DNA of 64,000 bases, from NCBI RefSeq assembly GCF_014649495.1, contig NZ_BMTD01000017.1:123101-187100 (forward strand), given 5' to 3'. Source of the stretch: Streptomyces filipinensis. GTDB taxonomy: Bacteria; Actinomycetota; Actinomycetes; Streptomycetales; Streptomycetaceae. Of this stretch, positions 49,106-57,881 are shown piece after piece (the first letter of the stretch is position 1; every line of letters starts with the position of its first letter). Made by a program: the position numbers and the translations under genes. Below the pieces are notes generated by a model that saw only the letters and a list, made by a program, of their open reading frames with translations, did no database searches and was not told where the DNA came from.

Positions 49106-49669
49106 TCAGCCGAGTTCGGCCCCCTTGGCCGCGGCCTCCTCCTCGGTCCGGGCCTGCCCGGTGGCGAGGGCGCCGCCCGCGCTCTCCAGGTGCGCCCGCA
49201 CGAACCACTGGAACTGTTCCAGGTCGCGCAGTTGCTCGATGAGCAGGTCCTCGGTGGCGGTGTCGATGTCGCCCGCTTCCTTGATCGCGGCGCGGACGGC
49301 TTCGATCACTCCGGTGTAGACGAGGTCGAGGGCGCCGAGGTGGGCGATCGCGTCGGCGCGGCCGATGGAGTAGTCGTCCCAGGTGCGCTCGGCGACCAGG
49401 GCTCCCGGCGTGCCCTGCGCGACGCCGCCGAGCGCGGCGATGCGTTCCGCCACGTCGTCGGCCATGTCCCGGACCCGGTCCACCTGCGGGTCGATCATCT
49501 CGTGCACGGCGATGAAGTGCGGCCCGACCACGTTCCAGTGCACGTGCTTGAGCGTCAGGTGCAGATCGTTCAGGGCGTGCAGGCGCAGCCGGAGCAGACC
49601 GATCAGCCGGCCGGCCGCCTCACGCTCGATGCCGGGCACCGTGTACTTCGGGGTCAGATCCTGCGCCAT
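49106..49669 (-). CDS. Dps-family ferritin-like DNA-protection protein
   Basis: A 187-residue Dps homologue that would store iron and protect DNA under oxidative or osmotic stress. The inter-subunit ferroxidase ligands are visible in LKHVHWNVVGPHFIAVHEMI and QVDRVRDMADDVAERI. N- and C-terminal extensions (AQDLTPKYTVPG and a Glu/Ala-rich tail) are typical of Streptomyces Dps proteins. ATG 49669 follows GAGGTGA. It is oriented away from sigB; I could not find a convincing GGGTAY promoter for it. Confidence 0.92.
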   Translation of the reverse strand: MAQDLTPKYTVPGIEREAAGRLIGLLRLRLHALNDLHLTLKHVHWNVVGPHFIAVHEMIDPQVDRVRDMADDVAERIAALGGVAQGTPGALVAERTWDDYSIGRADAIAHLGALDLVYTGVIEAVRAAIKEAGDIDTATEDLLIEQLRDLEQFQWFVRAHLESAGGALATGQARTEEEAAAKGAELG

Positions 49670-49916
49670 TGGTTCACCTCGGTTCTCGGCGGGGTTCACG
49701 GGGGCTTGCCCCACCACGGCTTCCCTGGGTCGCCCAGATCAGACCTGGGAGAGGAAGACGCCGACCACGTTCCGCGGGCACTGTGCCCGCCGGGGCTCGC
49801 GCCGGAGTGCCGAGAGCCCCGCCCAGAGCCAAGCGGTGTCCGCGGCGGCGTGAGCAGGAGCGGTGGTCATGCACACGATGGAGGCCGCGTGCACCCTGCC
49901 CGCGCGGGCCAGTGAG

Positions 49917-49941
49917 GAATGCCGGTCCCCGGCCGGGGTAT
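49917..49941 (+). promoter_or_regulatory. SigB-type promoter candidate before sigB (autoregulation)
   Basis: GAAT (49917-49920), 15 nt, GGGTAT (49936-49941) matches the GNNT-N14-16-GGGTAY consensus recalled for Streptomyces SigB. It would give a leader of ~55 nt for the sigma factor gene. Confidence 0.6.
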
Positions 49942-50002
49942 GCGGGGGCTGCCGGACGATGGCCCGGCGAACCGAGGCTGACTGATGTGGGAGGGGCGCG
50001 TG

Positions 50003-50845
50003 ATGGCGACGACGACCGAGGGGACCGTTGGCCAGGCGGTGGGCGTTCCCGAGATCGCGGACCCGTCCAAGGTCGCGCCGAAGGACGCGCGGGAGTTGTC
50101 GAAGGTGTTCTTCGATCAGTTGGCGGTGCTGGAGGAGGGTACGCCGGAGTACCAGTACGCGCGTAACACGCTGATCGAGATGAACATGTCCTTGGTGCGG
50201 TATGCGGCCGGCCGGTTCCGCAGCCGTGGGCCGGAGGAGATGGAGGACATCGTCCAGGTGGGAATGATCGGTCTGATCAAGGCGATCGACCGGTTCGAGT
50301 TGTCCCGTGAGGTCGAGTTCACCTCGTTCGCCGTGCCTTACATCGTCGGTGAGATCAAGCGGTTCTTCCGTGACACCTCCTGGGCCGTGCATGTGCCGCG
50401 TCGGCTCCAGGAGGCCCGTGTGCAGCTTGCCCGGGCCAATGAGGAGCTACGCAGCCGGCTGGGTCGGACACCGACGACCAGGGAGCTGTCCGAGCTGATG
50501 AGCCTGCCGGAGGACGAGGTGGTCGAGGCCCAGTTGGCGTCCAACGGCTACAAGTCGGCGTCCCTGGACGCGGCGATCAACAGCAGCGAGGACGGTGAGG
50601 CGGCGCTCGCGGACTTCATCGGCAACGAGGACGCCGCTTTGGAACTGGTCGAGGACTTCCACGCGCTCGCTCCGATGATCGCCGAACTCGATGAACGCGA
50701 CCGCAGGATCATTCACTGGCGCTTCGTGGAGGAACTCACCCAGGCGCAGATCGGCGAACGTCTCGGCGTCTCCCAGATGCACGTCTCCCGCCTGATCACA
50801 CGTCTGCTGACCCGCCTGCGCGAAGGCATACTCAGCACCCGATGA
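50003..50845 (+). CDS. sigB: SigB/SigF/SigG-family stress sigma factor
   Basis: A 280-residue group 3 sigma factor. Region 2 reads DIVQVGMIGLIKAIDRFELS and FTSFAVPYIVGEIKRFFRDT; region 3 WAVHVPRRLQEARVQLARAN; region 4.2 LTQAQIGERLGVSQMHVSRL. Length and sequence resemble Streptomyces SigB, the osmotic/oxidative stress sigma factor, but several paralogues exist (SigB, F, G, H, I, K, L, M, N), so the letter is tentative. ATG 50003 follows GGGAGGGG. The upstream GGGTAT promoter implies autoregulation. Antagonists, phosphatases and kinases of the same control type surround it. Confidence 0.85.
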   Translation: MATTTEGTVGQAVGVPEIADPSKVAPKDARELSKVFFDQLAVLEEGTPEYQYARNTLIEMNMSLVRYAAGRFRSRGPEEMEDIVQVGMIGLIKAIDRFELSREVEFTSFAVPYIVGEIKRFFRDTSWAVHVPRRLQEARVQLARANEELRSRLGRTPTTRELSELMSLPEDEVVEAQLASNGYKSASLDAAINSSEDGEAALADFIGNEDAALELVEDFHALAPMIAELDERDRRIIHWRFVEELTQAQIGERLGVSQMHVSRLITRLLTRLREGILSTR

Positions 50846-51279
50846 CGTGCCGGGCCGGACGGTGGCGCCCTTGGCCTCACGGGAGACGGGAAGGTCCCGA
50901 ACGCCCGGTCCCGCAGCGGCGGAAGGCGGTGCGGGGCACGGCGCACGACGTTTCGATCCGGTCGACGCGGGGCGCCGCGACGAGTCGGAGCGGGAGCGGC
51001 GGCCACGGATTCAGGCCGGCTGAGCGGACGGACTCACGCGCCGTCACCGCGCGGGACGGTCACCGGGGGACACGTGCTCGGCGCCCACGGCGCAAGTGTG
51101 TCCCGGCGTAGACGACAGCGCGCGGTGTGACCGTCTCGGCCCTCGAGTACGCCTGCGCGGCCGACACAACCGTGTCGAGACTCCTTGCTCGCGGGTGCAC
51201 GCGGGCTGCGCCCACCACCGCGGCCGGAGGTGCCACAGGCGATAGCGTGGGGGCCGCACGGAGAGACGATGGAGACACC
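50846..51279. other. intergenic region after sigB
   Basis: About 430 bp with no accepted gene. TAGCGT at 51243-51248 is a plausible -10 element for the phosphatase gene. Antisense frames here are shadows. Confidence 0.4.
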
Positions 51280-52488
51280 GTGAACGTATCCGAACCGATC
51301 TCGTCCGCAGAGGGACGGCTGCGCGCGGCCTCGCCGCACGCGCTGGTGGCCGCCGCCGGCCGTCTGCTGGCGGAGCGCTTCGGGGCCCGCGAGGTGACGC
51401 TCCTGCTCGCCGACTACGGTCTGACGGTCCTGCAGCCCGTCACGCACCTGCCGCACACCGGCGATCCGGTCTCCGCCCACGACGGTCCCGCCGGTACCGC
51501 TTTCACCACCCAGAAGCCAGTGGTGGAAGTGACTGCGGAGGCGGATACGCAGCTGGTTCACCTGCCCGTATCCGTCCGAGGTGACCGCCTCGGTGTGCTC
51601 TGCGTCCGCGTGTCCGGCACCTCCGCCGACCCCGGCACGGTGCTCCGGCTCGGCGACATCGCCACCGCACTGGGACACGAGGTCGTGACGGCGGGCCGGG
51701 ACACCGACCTGTACCTCATGGCCCGCCGGACCCGCCGTCTCACCCTCGCCGCCGAGATGCAGTGGCAGCTTCTCCCGGGCCGTGGGTGCGCCCGCGACGA
51801 ATACGTCATCGGCGCGCATCTGGAGCCCGCCTACGCCATCGGCGGCGACAACTTCGACTGGTCCACCGACGCCGACCACCTCACTCTCACCGTCACCGAC
51901 GGCATGGGTCAGGGCATCGACGCCGCCCTGCTCACCAGCCTCGCCGTCGGTGCACTGCGCAACGCGCGTCGCGCCGGCATCGGCCTCGCGGACCAGGCGA
52001 GCCTCGCCGACCAGGCCATCTACTCGCAGTACGGCGGCAGGACGTACGCCTCCACCCTTCTGCTGCGCTTCGATCTCACCACAGGCAGGGGCTGGGCCGT
52101 GGACGCCGGATCCCCGCAGCTGTACCGCCAGCGCGGTGCCACGATCGAGCTCGTCGAGCTGGAGGCGCAGATGCCGCTCGGCATGTTCGAGGAGACCCGG
52201 TACGAGGAGCAGACGTTCCAGGTCGAGCCGGGGGACCGCCTGGTCGTCATCAGCACCGGAGTGCACGGGACCCGGTCGGCGAGCGGAGAAGTGTTCGGGG
52301 AAGGGGTCCTGCGCCAGGTCCTGGGCGCCACCCGTCAGATCTCGCCGCACGAGGCGGCACGGTCGGTCGTCGCCGGACTGGTCGAACACGTCGGCGGCGA
52401 GGGGCTGGCATCCGACGCCGCTGTCGTTTGTCTGGACTGGATCGGGCGCGACGCCGCCTCGACCGGTCAGGTGCGGCCGAGCCGCTAG
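51280..52488 (+). CDS. GAF-SpoIIE/PP2C-type phosphatase, site partly degenerate
   Basis: A 402-residue protein with a GAF-like domain (~20-150) and a SpoIIE/PP2C phosphatase domain (~165-395). Metal-site residues are present in GGDNFDW and VTDGMGQGIDAALLTS. The usual YTDG motif reads VISTGVHG, lacking the Asp, and the final DD motif is ASDAAVV. It may be a weakened phosphatase acting on a STAS antagonist, or a pseudo-enzyme. GTG 51280 with GGAGAC upstream is the best start; the frame is open further 5'. It is convergent with marR, 2 bp between stops. Confidence 0.83.
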   Translation: MNVSEPISSAEGRLRAASPHALVAAAGRLLAERFGAREVTLLLADYGLTVLQPVTHLPHTGDPVSAHDGPAGTAFTTQKPVVEVTAEADTQLVHLPVSVRGDRLGVLCVRVSGTSADPGTVLRLGDIATALGHEVVTAGRDTDLYLMARRTRRLTLAAEMQWQLLPGRGCARDEYVIGAHLEPAYAIGGDNFDWSTDADHLTLTVTDGMGQGIDAALLTSLAVGALRNARRAGIGLADQASLADQAIYSQYGGRTYASTLLLRFDLTTGRGWAVDAGSPQLYRQRGATIELVELEAQMPLGMFEETRYEEQTFQVEPGDRLVVISTGVHGTRSASGEVFGEGVLRQVLGATRQISPHEAARSVVAGLVEHVGGEGLASDAAVVCLDWIGRDAASTGQVRPSR

Positions 52489-52490
52489 AT

Positions 52491-53030
52491 CTACCGCGCC
52501 TCCGATGGCGGCGTCGACTCTCCGTCCGCAGCGGAGAGGAAGGCGTTCATGCCCAGGACCAGTGCCGATCGCTCCTCGGGCGCCATGGCTGCCAGTACTC
52601 CGGTCAGGGTCGTGGCGCGTCGACGGGCCACATCCGCCAGCACACGGCGTCCCTGACCGGTGAGCCGCAGCTGTACCTCACGGCGGTTGTGCGGGTGCAG
52701 TGTGCGCTCCAGCATGCCCGCCGCCTCCAGTCGGTCACACAGACGGCTGGAGGTGGGAAGCCCGATGTCCAGTCGTTCCGCCAGGCCCGTCAGGTTCACC
52801 TCCGGTGCCGCCTCCAGCACCCGAAGCGCCCGCAGTTGGTGGGGGGACAACCGTACGACCGCCTCCTGGGCGGCCATGGACCACAGGTTCGCAAGGCGCT
52901 CCACGGCCGCGGCGATCTCGTGCGCGTCGGCGCTCGGATCGCCCTCCGAGCCCTCAACACGATCGTCGGTGCCGCCGGGAAGAGTCACGAACACATCACT
53001 CTCAGTCCTGTACGGGTGCTGCGGGCACAC
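52491..53030 (-). CDS. MarR-family transcriptional regulator
   Basis: A regulator of up to 179 residues. The winged helix-turn-helix spans ~62-130 (LSPHQLRALRVLEAAPEVNL, then GLPTSSRLCDRLEAAGML), flanked by dimerisation helices. MarR proteins usually respond to phenolics or oxidants. GTG 53030 gives the longest form; GTG 52994 (VFVTLPGG) has a better CTGAGAG ribosome site and could be the true start. A SigB-type promoter lies just upstream, so it should belong to the stress regulon. Confidence 0.87.
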   Translation of the reverse strand: MCPQHPYRTESDVFVTLPGGTDDRVEGSEGDPSADAHEIAAAVERLANLWSMAAQEAVVRLSPHQLRALRVLEAAPEVNLTGLAERLDIGLPTSSRLCDRLEAAGMLERTLHPHNRREVQLRLTGQGRRVLADVARRRATTLTGVLAAMAPEERSALVLGMNAFLSAADGESTPPSEAR

Positions 53031-53045
53031 CCGTAATCCATCGCT

Positions 53046-53070
53046 GTACCCGTGTGGCCGGTATGCAAGC
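53046..53070 (-). promoter_or_regulatory. SigB-type promoter candidate before the MarR gene
   Basis: On the minus strand GCTT (53070-53067), 15 nt, GGGTAC (53051-53046) matches GNNT-N15-GGGTAY exactly. Transcription would begin near 53038. Confidence 0.6.
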
Positions 53071-53091
53071 GGAGCGGTTCACGGTCCCCGG

Positions 53092-53979
53092 CTACAAGTG
53101 GTCCGCTGTTTGAACCGGTCCCTCGGCTCCTCTCCCGCGAGCAGGCTTCGCCAGTTCCGCGTTGAACTGAGCGCCGACCAGAAGGGCCAGGTTGGACAGC
53201 CACAGCCAGATCAAGAAGACAACGACTCCGGCCAGTGAACCGTACAGACGATGATACGTACCGACATGCGAGGTGTAGACGGCAAATCCGAGCGAGACGG
53301 TCAGCAGGAGGACCACCGCCAACGTGCCGCCCGGCGCCATCCTCCTGACAGGGCGGGACGGTGCGGGGCCCGAGCGATACAGCACCAGCACCAGCACCAC
53401 GGTGACCGCGGCCACGACGGGCCACCTCAGAGCGTCCCAGGCGGCCTGCGGCCCGGCGCCCAGATGCAGCGCCCGGCTCAGACGCCGGGCCAGGGCGCCG
53501 GTGAGAGACAACGCGAGGGTGGACGTGAGGAGCAGGCCGATCAGAACGAGTGCCGTGGCGACGATACGCGGAGCGGTGCGCCAGACCGGCCGGTTCGCAC
53601 TGACCCGGTGCATGGCGTGCAGCGCCCGGCGGAAGACGCTCAGATAGCTGGATCCCGACCACAGTGCTCCTGACCCGCCGAGGAAGATCAGCGTCCAAGC
53701 CGCCGACGACTGTCCGGCCATCTGCCGCAGGGCACCGCGCAGCAGAGCACGGGAGGCCACGGGAGCGGCCTGCGACATGCGGTCGATGACCTCCGGCTTG
53801 GCCGTGGGAATGGTCAGACCCACGATCGAGAGGATCACCAGCAGAACCGGAAACAGCGCCAGCACCGCGTAGTACGTCAGGGCGGCGGCCCAGTCCGTGA
53901 CGTCGTCGTTCCAGACGGCCAGAGGTGTCCGGCGCAGTGCCGCCCACCAGCGAGCCGTGCGATCGTCCGCGTTGTCCAT
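53092..53979 (-). CDS. YihY/BrkB-family membrane protein
   Basis: A 295-residue integral membrane protein with six hydrophobic helices and the family opening DWAAALTYYAVLALFPVLLV. Other marks are GSGALWSGSSYLSVFRRALH and VVVFLIWLWLSNLALLVGAQ. Once annotated as ribonuclease BN, the family is now regarded as membrane proteins of unclear role. ATG 53979 begins a basic N terminus (RTARWWAALRRTPLAVW). It lies 61 bp downstream of marR on the opposite face, within the stress island. Confidence 0.9.
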   Translation of the reverse strand: MDNADDRTARWWAALRRTPLAVWNDDVTDWAAALTYYAVLALFPVLLVILSIVGLTIPTAKPEVIDRMSQAAPVASRALLRGALRQMAGQSSAAWTLIFLGGSGALWSGSSYLSVFRRALHAMHRVSANRPVWRTAPRIVATALVLIGLLLTSTLALSLTGALARRLSRALHLGAGPQAAWDALRWPVVAAVTVVLVLVLYRSGPAPSRPVRRMAPGGTLAVVLLLTVSLGFAVYTSHVGTYHRLYGSLAGVVVFLIWLWLSNLALLVGAQFNAELAKPARGRGAEGPVQTADHL

Positions 53980-54108
53980 GGGGCGGATGCTCTCACCTCT
54001 GCTGCTCGACCCGGGGTGTGAGCCCCGGAACCCACTGCCCGCGGTGTCGTGTGGGATGTATGAGGCGACCGTGCCCGGCGAGGCCCGGCACCGGTGGGCC
54101 GGAAGCTT

Positions 54109-54444
54109 TCAGGAACCCTGCTTGTCGTCGGCGGCCGTGCCAGGAGTGATGGTGATGGCGGTGTGCAGTCCCAGCCGGGTCAGCAGGGAGTACAGGTGTT
54201 CGTTGACGCCCGACAGTGTCAGCGAGCCGCTGACTGCATCCAGGCGCTGGTACCAGGTGACGATCGCGCTGATGCCGGTGGAGTCCAGGTAGACGGTCCG
54301 GGAGCAGTCCAAGGTCAGGTGCCGGCAGCCTTCGTCGATCAGGCGGTCGCCCACCGCCCGCAGGCCGGGCGTGCTGTCCAGATCCACGTCTTCCGGCAGC
54401 TCCACGACGACTCGGTCCCCGGCCCGCTCGGTGACCCGCAGCAT
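54109..54444 (-). CDS. STAS-domain anti-sigma factor antagonist
   Basis: A 111-residue RsbV-like protein with phospho-acceptor Ser55 in VYLDSTGISAIV and the usual four-strand, four-helix STAS layout (CRHLTLDCSRTVYLDSTGIS). ATG 54444 is 8 nt after GGAGG; GTG 54453 is too close to it. It is divergent from the PAS-GAF-PP2C phosphatase gene, which could reactivate it. A CCGGGG/CCCCGG hairpin at ~54010-54027 lies downstream and may terminate it. Confidence 0.88.
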   Translation of the reverse strand: MLRVTERAGDRVVVELPEDVDLDSTPGLRAVGDRLIDEGCRHLTLDCSRTVYLDSTGISAIVTWYQRLDAVSGSLTLSGVNEHLYSLLTRLGLHTAITITPGTAADDKQGS

Positions 54445-54652
54445 CGCCGTCACCTCCGGATTCCTTGGGCAGAAGGTCGGCCGTCGAACGTGTCAGCGAC
54501 ATTTCGCCGGTCCGGGTTACCAGACTACTGGTGTCAACGCCGGGCGAGCGGCGCCGCCGACTGGACCGCTTGCAAGCTCGGGCGCGATACGGGACTGTTG
54601 CCATAAGACATCTATTTCCCAGGGCAGGAAGGTGGTGAGGTACGCGCCGTGC

Positions 54653-56332
54653 GTGCCTCCGTTTGTGACTGCTTCCCCCGGTATCTCCGCCCGTCCGCCC
54701 GACGCCGGCCACCTGGTCGGTGCGACGTGGACTGAGGCCCCCTATCCCGTTCTGATCGTCGACAGGTACGGCGGCCTCGTCGAGATCAATGAGGCCGCCC
54801 GGGCACTTCTCCCCGGAGCGGCGAGCGGCGACCGGCTGCACGAGCAGGTTCCGTCCTGGCTCGCCGATGCTCACCAGCGCGTCAGCGGCGGACAGCGCGG
54901 CAGCTCCGCCGGCCCACTGAGCGGACCGATCAAAGGGCGCCACTACGAAGCGCATCCAACCGCTGCCGGTGACGGAGACGTGGTGTGGTGGCTGGTCGAC
55001 GACACCGACCGCCGTCTTGCCGAGACCGCGCTGAGCGACGCGCGGACGCGGACGGAGATCCTGTCGGACGTCTCCAGCACGTTGCTGTCCACCCTGAACG
55101 TGTCCCGCTGCATGGAGGTGGCCGCGTCCCTTGCCGCGGAACACCTCGCCGACGCCGCCGTCCTCGTCGCTCCGCGGCAGGGGCGGCGCCGTCCGTTGGC
55201 CTACGCCAACCGGGGCGGCCCGGTCAGCCAGGTCACGCGGCAGGTCGATGTCGCCGGTGTGCCGGGGCTGGCCGAGGCGCTCCAGGGCTTCCCGCCCGTA
55301 CCGGCCCGTTGGATAGACCCCGTCGGCCTGCCCGACTGGGTCGTCCCGGACGGTTTCGCCGGACCCGTGGGATCCGTGATCGTCGCCCCGCTCCCTGGCC
55401 ACGGAGTGTCCGCCGGAGCCCTGGTGCTCCTGCGCTCCAGCGCCGAGCAGTGCTTCACCGACGGGGAGGAGGTCTTCGCGCGCCTCTTCGCCGCTCGCGC
55501 CGGCACAGCCCTGTCCGCCGCCCGCCTCTACGGCGAACAGGCCAACGTGACCGCCACCCTGATGCGCGAACTGCTGCCCCCTCGGCTGAGCAGCGTGCAC
55601 GGGGTGGACTACGCCGGCGGCTACCGTGCCGCGAAGGACCACGAGCGGGTCGGCGGGGACTTCTACGACGTCCACCCGGGCTCCGACCCGTCCCAGGACA
55701 CCCTTGTCGTCCTGGGAGACGTCGCGGGCAAGGGACTGGACGCTGCGGTGCTCACCGGCAAGATCCGGAACACGCTGCACGCGCTGCTGCCGCTGACCGA
55801 CGACCACCAGCGGGTGCTCAACCTGCTCAACGGCGCCCTGCTCACCTCCCACCACACCCGCTTCGCCACCCTGGTGCTCGCCTCCGTCCGCCGCCGCGGC
55901 ACCCGAGCCCGGGTCCGGCTGACCAGCGCCGGACATCTGCCCCCGCTGATCGTCCGCGCCGACGGCAAGGTGGAAGAGTCAGCCACGCGCGGCACCCTGG
56001 TAGGTGCCCTGCCGACCGTCACGGCCAACACGGTGGAGACGACGCTGGCGCCGGGAGAGACATGCCTGCTCTACACCGACGGCATCACCGAGGCCCGCGG
56101 CGGCCCGCTGGGCGACGAACTCTTCGGTGAGCACCGCTTGCAGCGGGCGCTGTCGGAATGCGCGGGCCTGCCGGCCGAAGCGGTCGTGGAGCGGGTGCGG
56201 ATGCTGGCCTCCCAGTGGATCGGCGGAGGCCGGCACGACGACATGGCTGCTGTCGCCGTCAGCGTCCCCAGGACCGGTCCCTTGACAGTCCTCAACGGAA
56301 CGGGCGCGCGAAGCAGCAGGAGGAACACGTGA
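54653..56332 (+). CDS. PAS-GAF-SpoIIE/PP2C serine phosphatase
   Basis: A ~559-residue sensor phosphatase. PAS domain (~20-125; PYPVLIVDRYGGLVEINEAA), GAF (~150-300) and a C-terminal SpoIIE/PP2C domain (~325-545) with every metal motif intact: GGDFYDV, LGDVAGKGLDAAVL, LLYTDGITEARGG and GGRHDDMAAVAV. Such enzymes dephosphorylate STAS antagonists and so switch on a stress sigma factor. The start is uncertain (GTG 54635, 54653 or 54665; AGGAAGG and GGTGAGG lie upstream). The stop overlaps the cobalamin-binding gene (GTGA). Confidence 0.87.
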   Translation: MPPFVTASPGISARPPDAGHLVGATWTEAPYPVLIVDRYGGLVEINEAARALLPGAASGDRLHEQVPSWLADAHQRVSGGQRGSSAGPLSGPIKGRHYEAHPTAAGDGDVVWWLVDDTDRRLAETALSDARTRTEILSDVSSTLLSTLNVSRCMEVAASLAAEHLADAAVLVAPRQGRRRPLAYANRGGPVSQVTRQVDVAGVPGLAEALQGFPPVPARWIDPVGLPDWVVPDGFAGPVGSVIVAPLPGHGVSAGALVLLRSSAEQCFTDGEEVFARLFAARAGTALSAARLYGEQANVTATLMRELLPPRLSSVHGVDYAGGYRAAKDHERVGGDFYDVHPGSDPSQDTLVVLGDVAGKGLDAAVLTGKIRNTLHALLPLTDDHQRVLNLLNGALLTSHHTRFATLVLASVRRRGTRARVRLTSAGHLPPLIVRADGKVEESATRGTLVGALPTVTANTVETTLAPGETCLLYTDGITEARGGPLGDELFGEHRLQRALSECAGLPAEAVVERVRMLASQWIGGGRHDDMAAVAVSVPRTGPLTVLNGTGARSSRRNT

Positions 56333-57417
56333 GCCCCTCGGACGCGACGGCCGAGCTGTCGGACCGGCTGTGGCAGGCAGTCGCCGACGGCGACGAACAC
56401 AGAGCCGCCGGCCTCGTCCACCAGGCAGCGGCCGACGGCATGGAGGAGGAGAGGCTGCTGCTGGATGTGATCGCGCCCGTCCAGGAGAAGGTCGGCCTCG
56501 AATGGGCCGCCGACCGCATCACCGTGGCTCAGGAGCACGCCGCCACCGCCATCAACGAGCGGATCGTCGCTTCGCTCGCCCACCGTCGGCCGACGCGTGA
56601 ACCCCGCACCCCCCGCCAAGGCCGGGTGACGGTCAGCTGCATCGACGGTGAATGGCACGCCTTCCCCGCTCGGCTCGTCAGCGAGGTCCTCGTCCTGCGC
56701 GGCTGGCAGGTCGACTACCTCGGCGCCCAGACGCCGACGCCGCATCTGGTGGCGCACCTGCACCACACCGACCCCGATGCCATCCTGCTGTCCGGCTCGA
56801 TATCCACCCACCTGCCCGCCGCCCACGCCGCCATCACCGCCTGTCAGGCCCTAGGCGTCCCCGTCCTCGCCGGCGGCCGCGCCTTCGGCCGGGACGGCCG
56901 TCACGCCCGGGCGCTGGGCGCCGACCGGTGGGCGGCCGACGCCCGCGGGGCGGCAGCCGTGCTCCAAGCGGGCCTTGAGCGGCCCGGTCCGGCCACGATC
57001 CGTCAGGTGGCGGACGATCTGCCGCACTTGGCCGACCAGGAATACACGATGGTCGTCCTGTCCCGCCCGCAGCTCGTCAAGCAGACCCTGAGCGACCTGG
57101 AAAGCCGCTTCCCGGCAATGCGCGCATACACCGACGCGCAGCGCGAGCGCACCGCGGAGGACATCGCCCACATCATCGACTTCCTGGCCACCGCCCTCTA
57201 CGTCGACGACCCCGACGTCTTCACCGAGTTTCTCACCTGGACAGCCGACATCCTCGAGGCCAGGCACGTCCCCGCCCACTCCGTGGTGACCGGCCTCGAG
57301 GCCCTGGCCGACCAGCTGCGCGAGTTCCCCCGCACCGTCGACCTGCTCCAGGCGGGCGGAGCCGTTCTGTGCGACCGCCCCACCCGCCCTGTCCCCGACC
57401 CCGACATCCACGCATGA
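56329..57417 (+). CDS. cobalamin-binding sensor protein (CarH-like B12 module with extra C-terminal domain)
   Basis: A 362-residue protein. Residues ~8-85 form the four-helix B12 cap with the Wx9EH motif (W59, E69-H70) diagnostic of CarH/LitR-type light-sensing modules. Residues ~97-215 form the Rossmann B12-binding domain: GEWHAFP (H110 as lower axial ligand; the usual ExHxxG ends in Pro), YLGAQTP, LLSGSIS and VLAGGRAFG. There is no MerR DNA-binding domain; instead ~222-362 is an all-helical domain I do not recognise, perhaps sensor-globin-like. It is overlapped at both ends by the PP2C and STAS genes. Confidence 0.88.
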   Translation: MSPSDATAELSDRLWQAVADGDEHRAAGLVHQAAADGMEEERLLLDVIAPVQEKVGLEWAADRITVAQEHAATAINERIVASLAHRRPTREPRTPRQGRVTVSCIDGEWHAFPARLVSEVLVLRGWQVDYLGAQTPTPHLVAHLHHTDPDAILLSGSISTHLPAAHAAITACQALGVPVLAGGRAFGRDGRHARALGADRWAADARGAAAVLQAGLERPGPATIRQVADDLPHLADQEYTMVVLSRPQLVKQTLSDLESRFPAMRAYTDAQRERTAEDIAHIIDFLATALYVDDPDVFTEFLTWTADILEARHVPAHSVVTGLEALADQLREFPRTVDLLQAGGAVLCDRPTRPVPDPDIHA

Positions 57418-57812
57418 CCGATCTGCCTCTTCCCGAATTCACCGTCACCGTCCTCCACGAGGACACCACCCTGGCCGTGTGCGTGGGCGGCGAGCTCGAC
57501 CACGACACGAGCGCCGGCCTGGTCGACACGGTCGTCCAGCACCTCACAGCCGAGCCCGTCCGGCTCAGCGACGTACGTCTGGACTTCCGCGACCTGACCT
57601 GGATCGATTCCACGGGCCTGTCCGCCCTGCTGATGATCCACCGCCGGACCACCGCCGTCGGCGCGACTCTGCACCTGGACCGTCGGCCGGACTTCCTGGA
57701 CCGCAGGCTCCGTCTCACCAACGTGCTGGACCACCTCACCGCGCAGGCGAGCCGCGCGGACCCGCACGGGCACCGGGAGAACGACGGTTGCACCGGCGCG
57801 GGCGCCACTTGA
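57414..57812 (+). CDS. STAS-domain anti-sigma factor antagonist
   Basis: A 132-residue RsbV-like protein with phospho-acceptor Ser66 in LTWIDSTGLSALLMIHR. Its ATG overlaps the stop of the cobalamin sensor gene by 4 bp (ATGA), making it the third gene of the coupled phosphatase-sensor-antagonist operon. The last ~25 residues are disordered. It is the likely substrate of the PP2C phosphatase encoded two genes upstream, or the B12 protein may bind it directly; both are inferences from operon structure. Confidence 0.88.
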   Translation: MTDLPLPEFTVTVLHEDTTLAVCVGGELDHDTSAGLVDTVVQHLTAEPVRLSDVRLDFRDLTWIDSTGLSALLMIHRRTTAVGATLHLDRRPDFLDRRLRLTNVLDHLTAQASRADPHGHRENDGCTGAGAT

Positions 57813-57881
57813 CCAGCACGGTCATGGTCGACGAGCGTCATCGCCGTCCTCGTACCAGACGCGGAGGCGGGCCGGGAGCGG

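Noticed and set aside
49739..49870. 43-residue minus-strand frame near the dps and sigB promoters
   Set aside because: No convincing ribosome site and it lies in the dps upstream region; likely noncoding.
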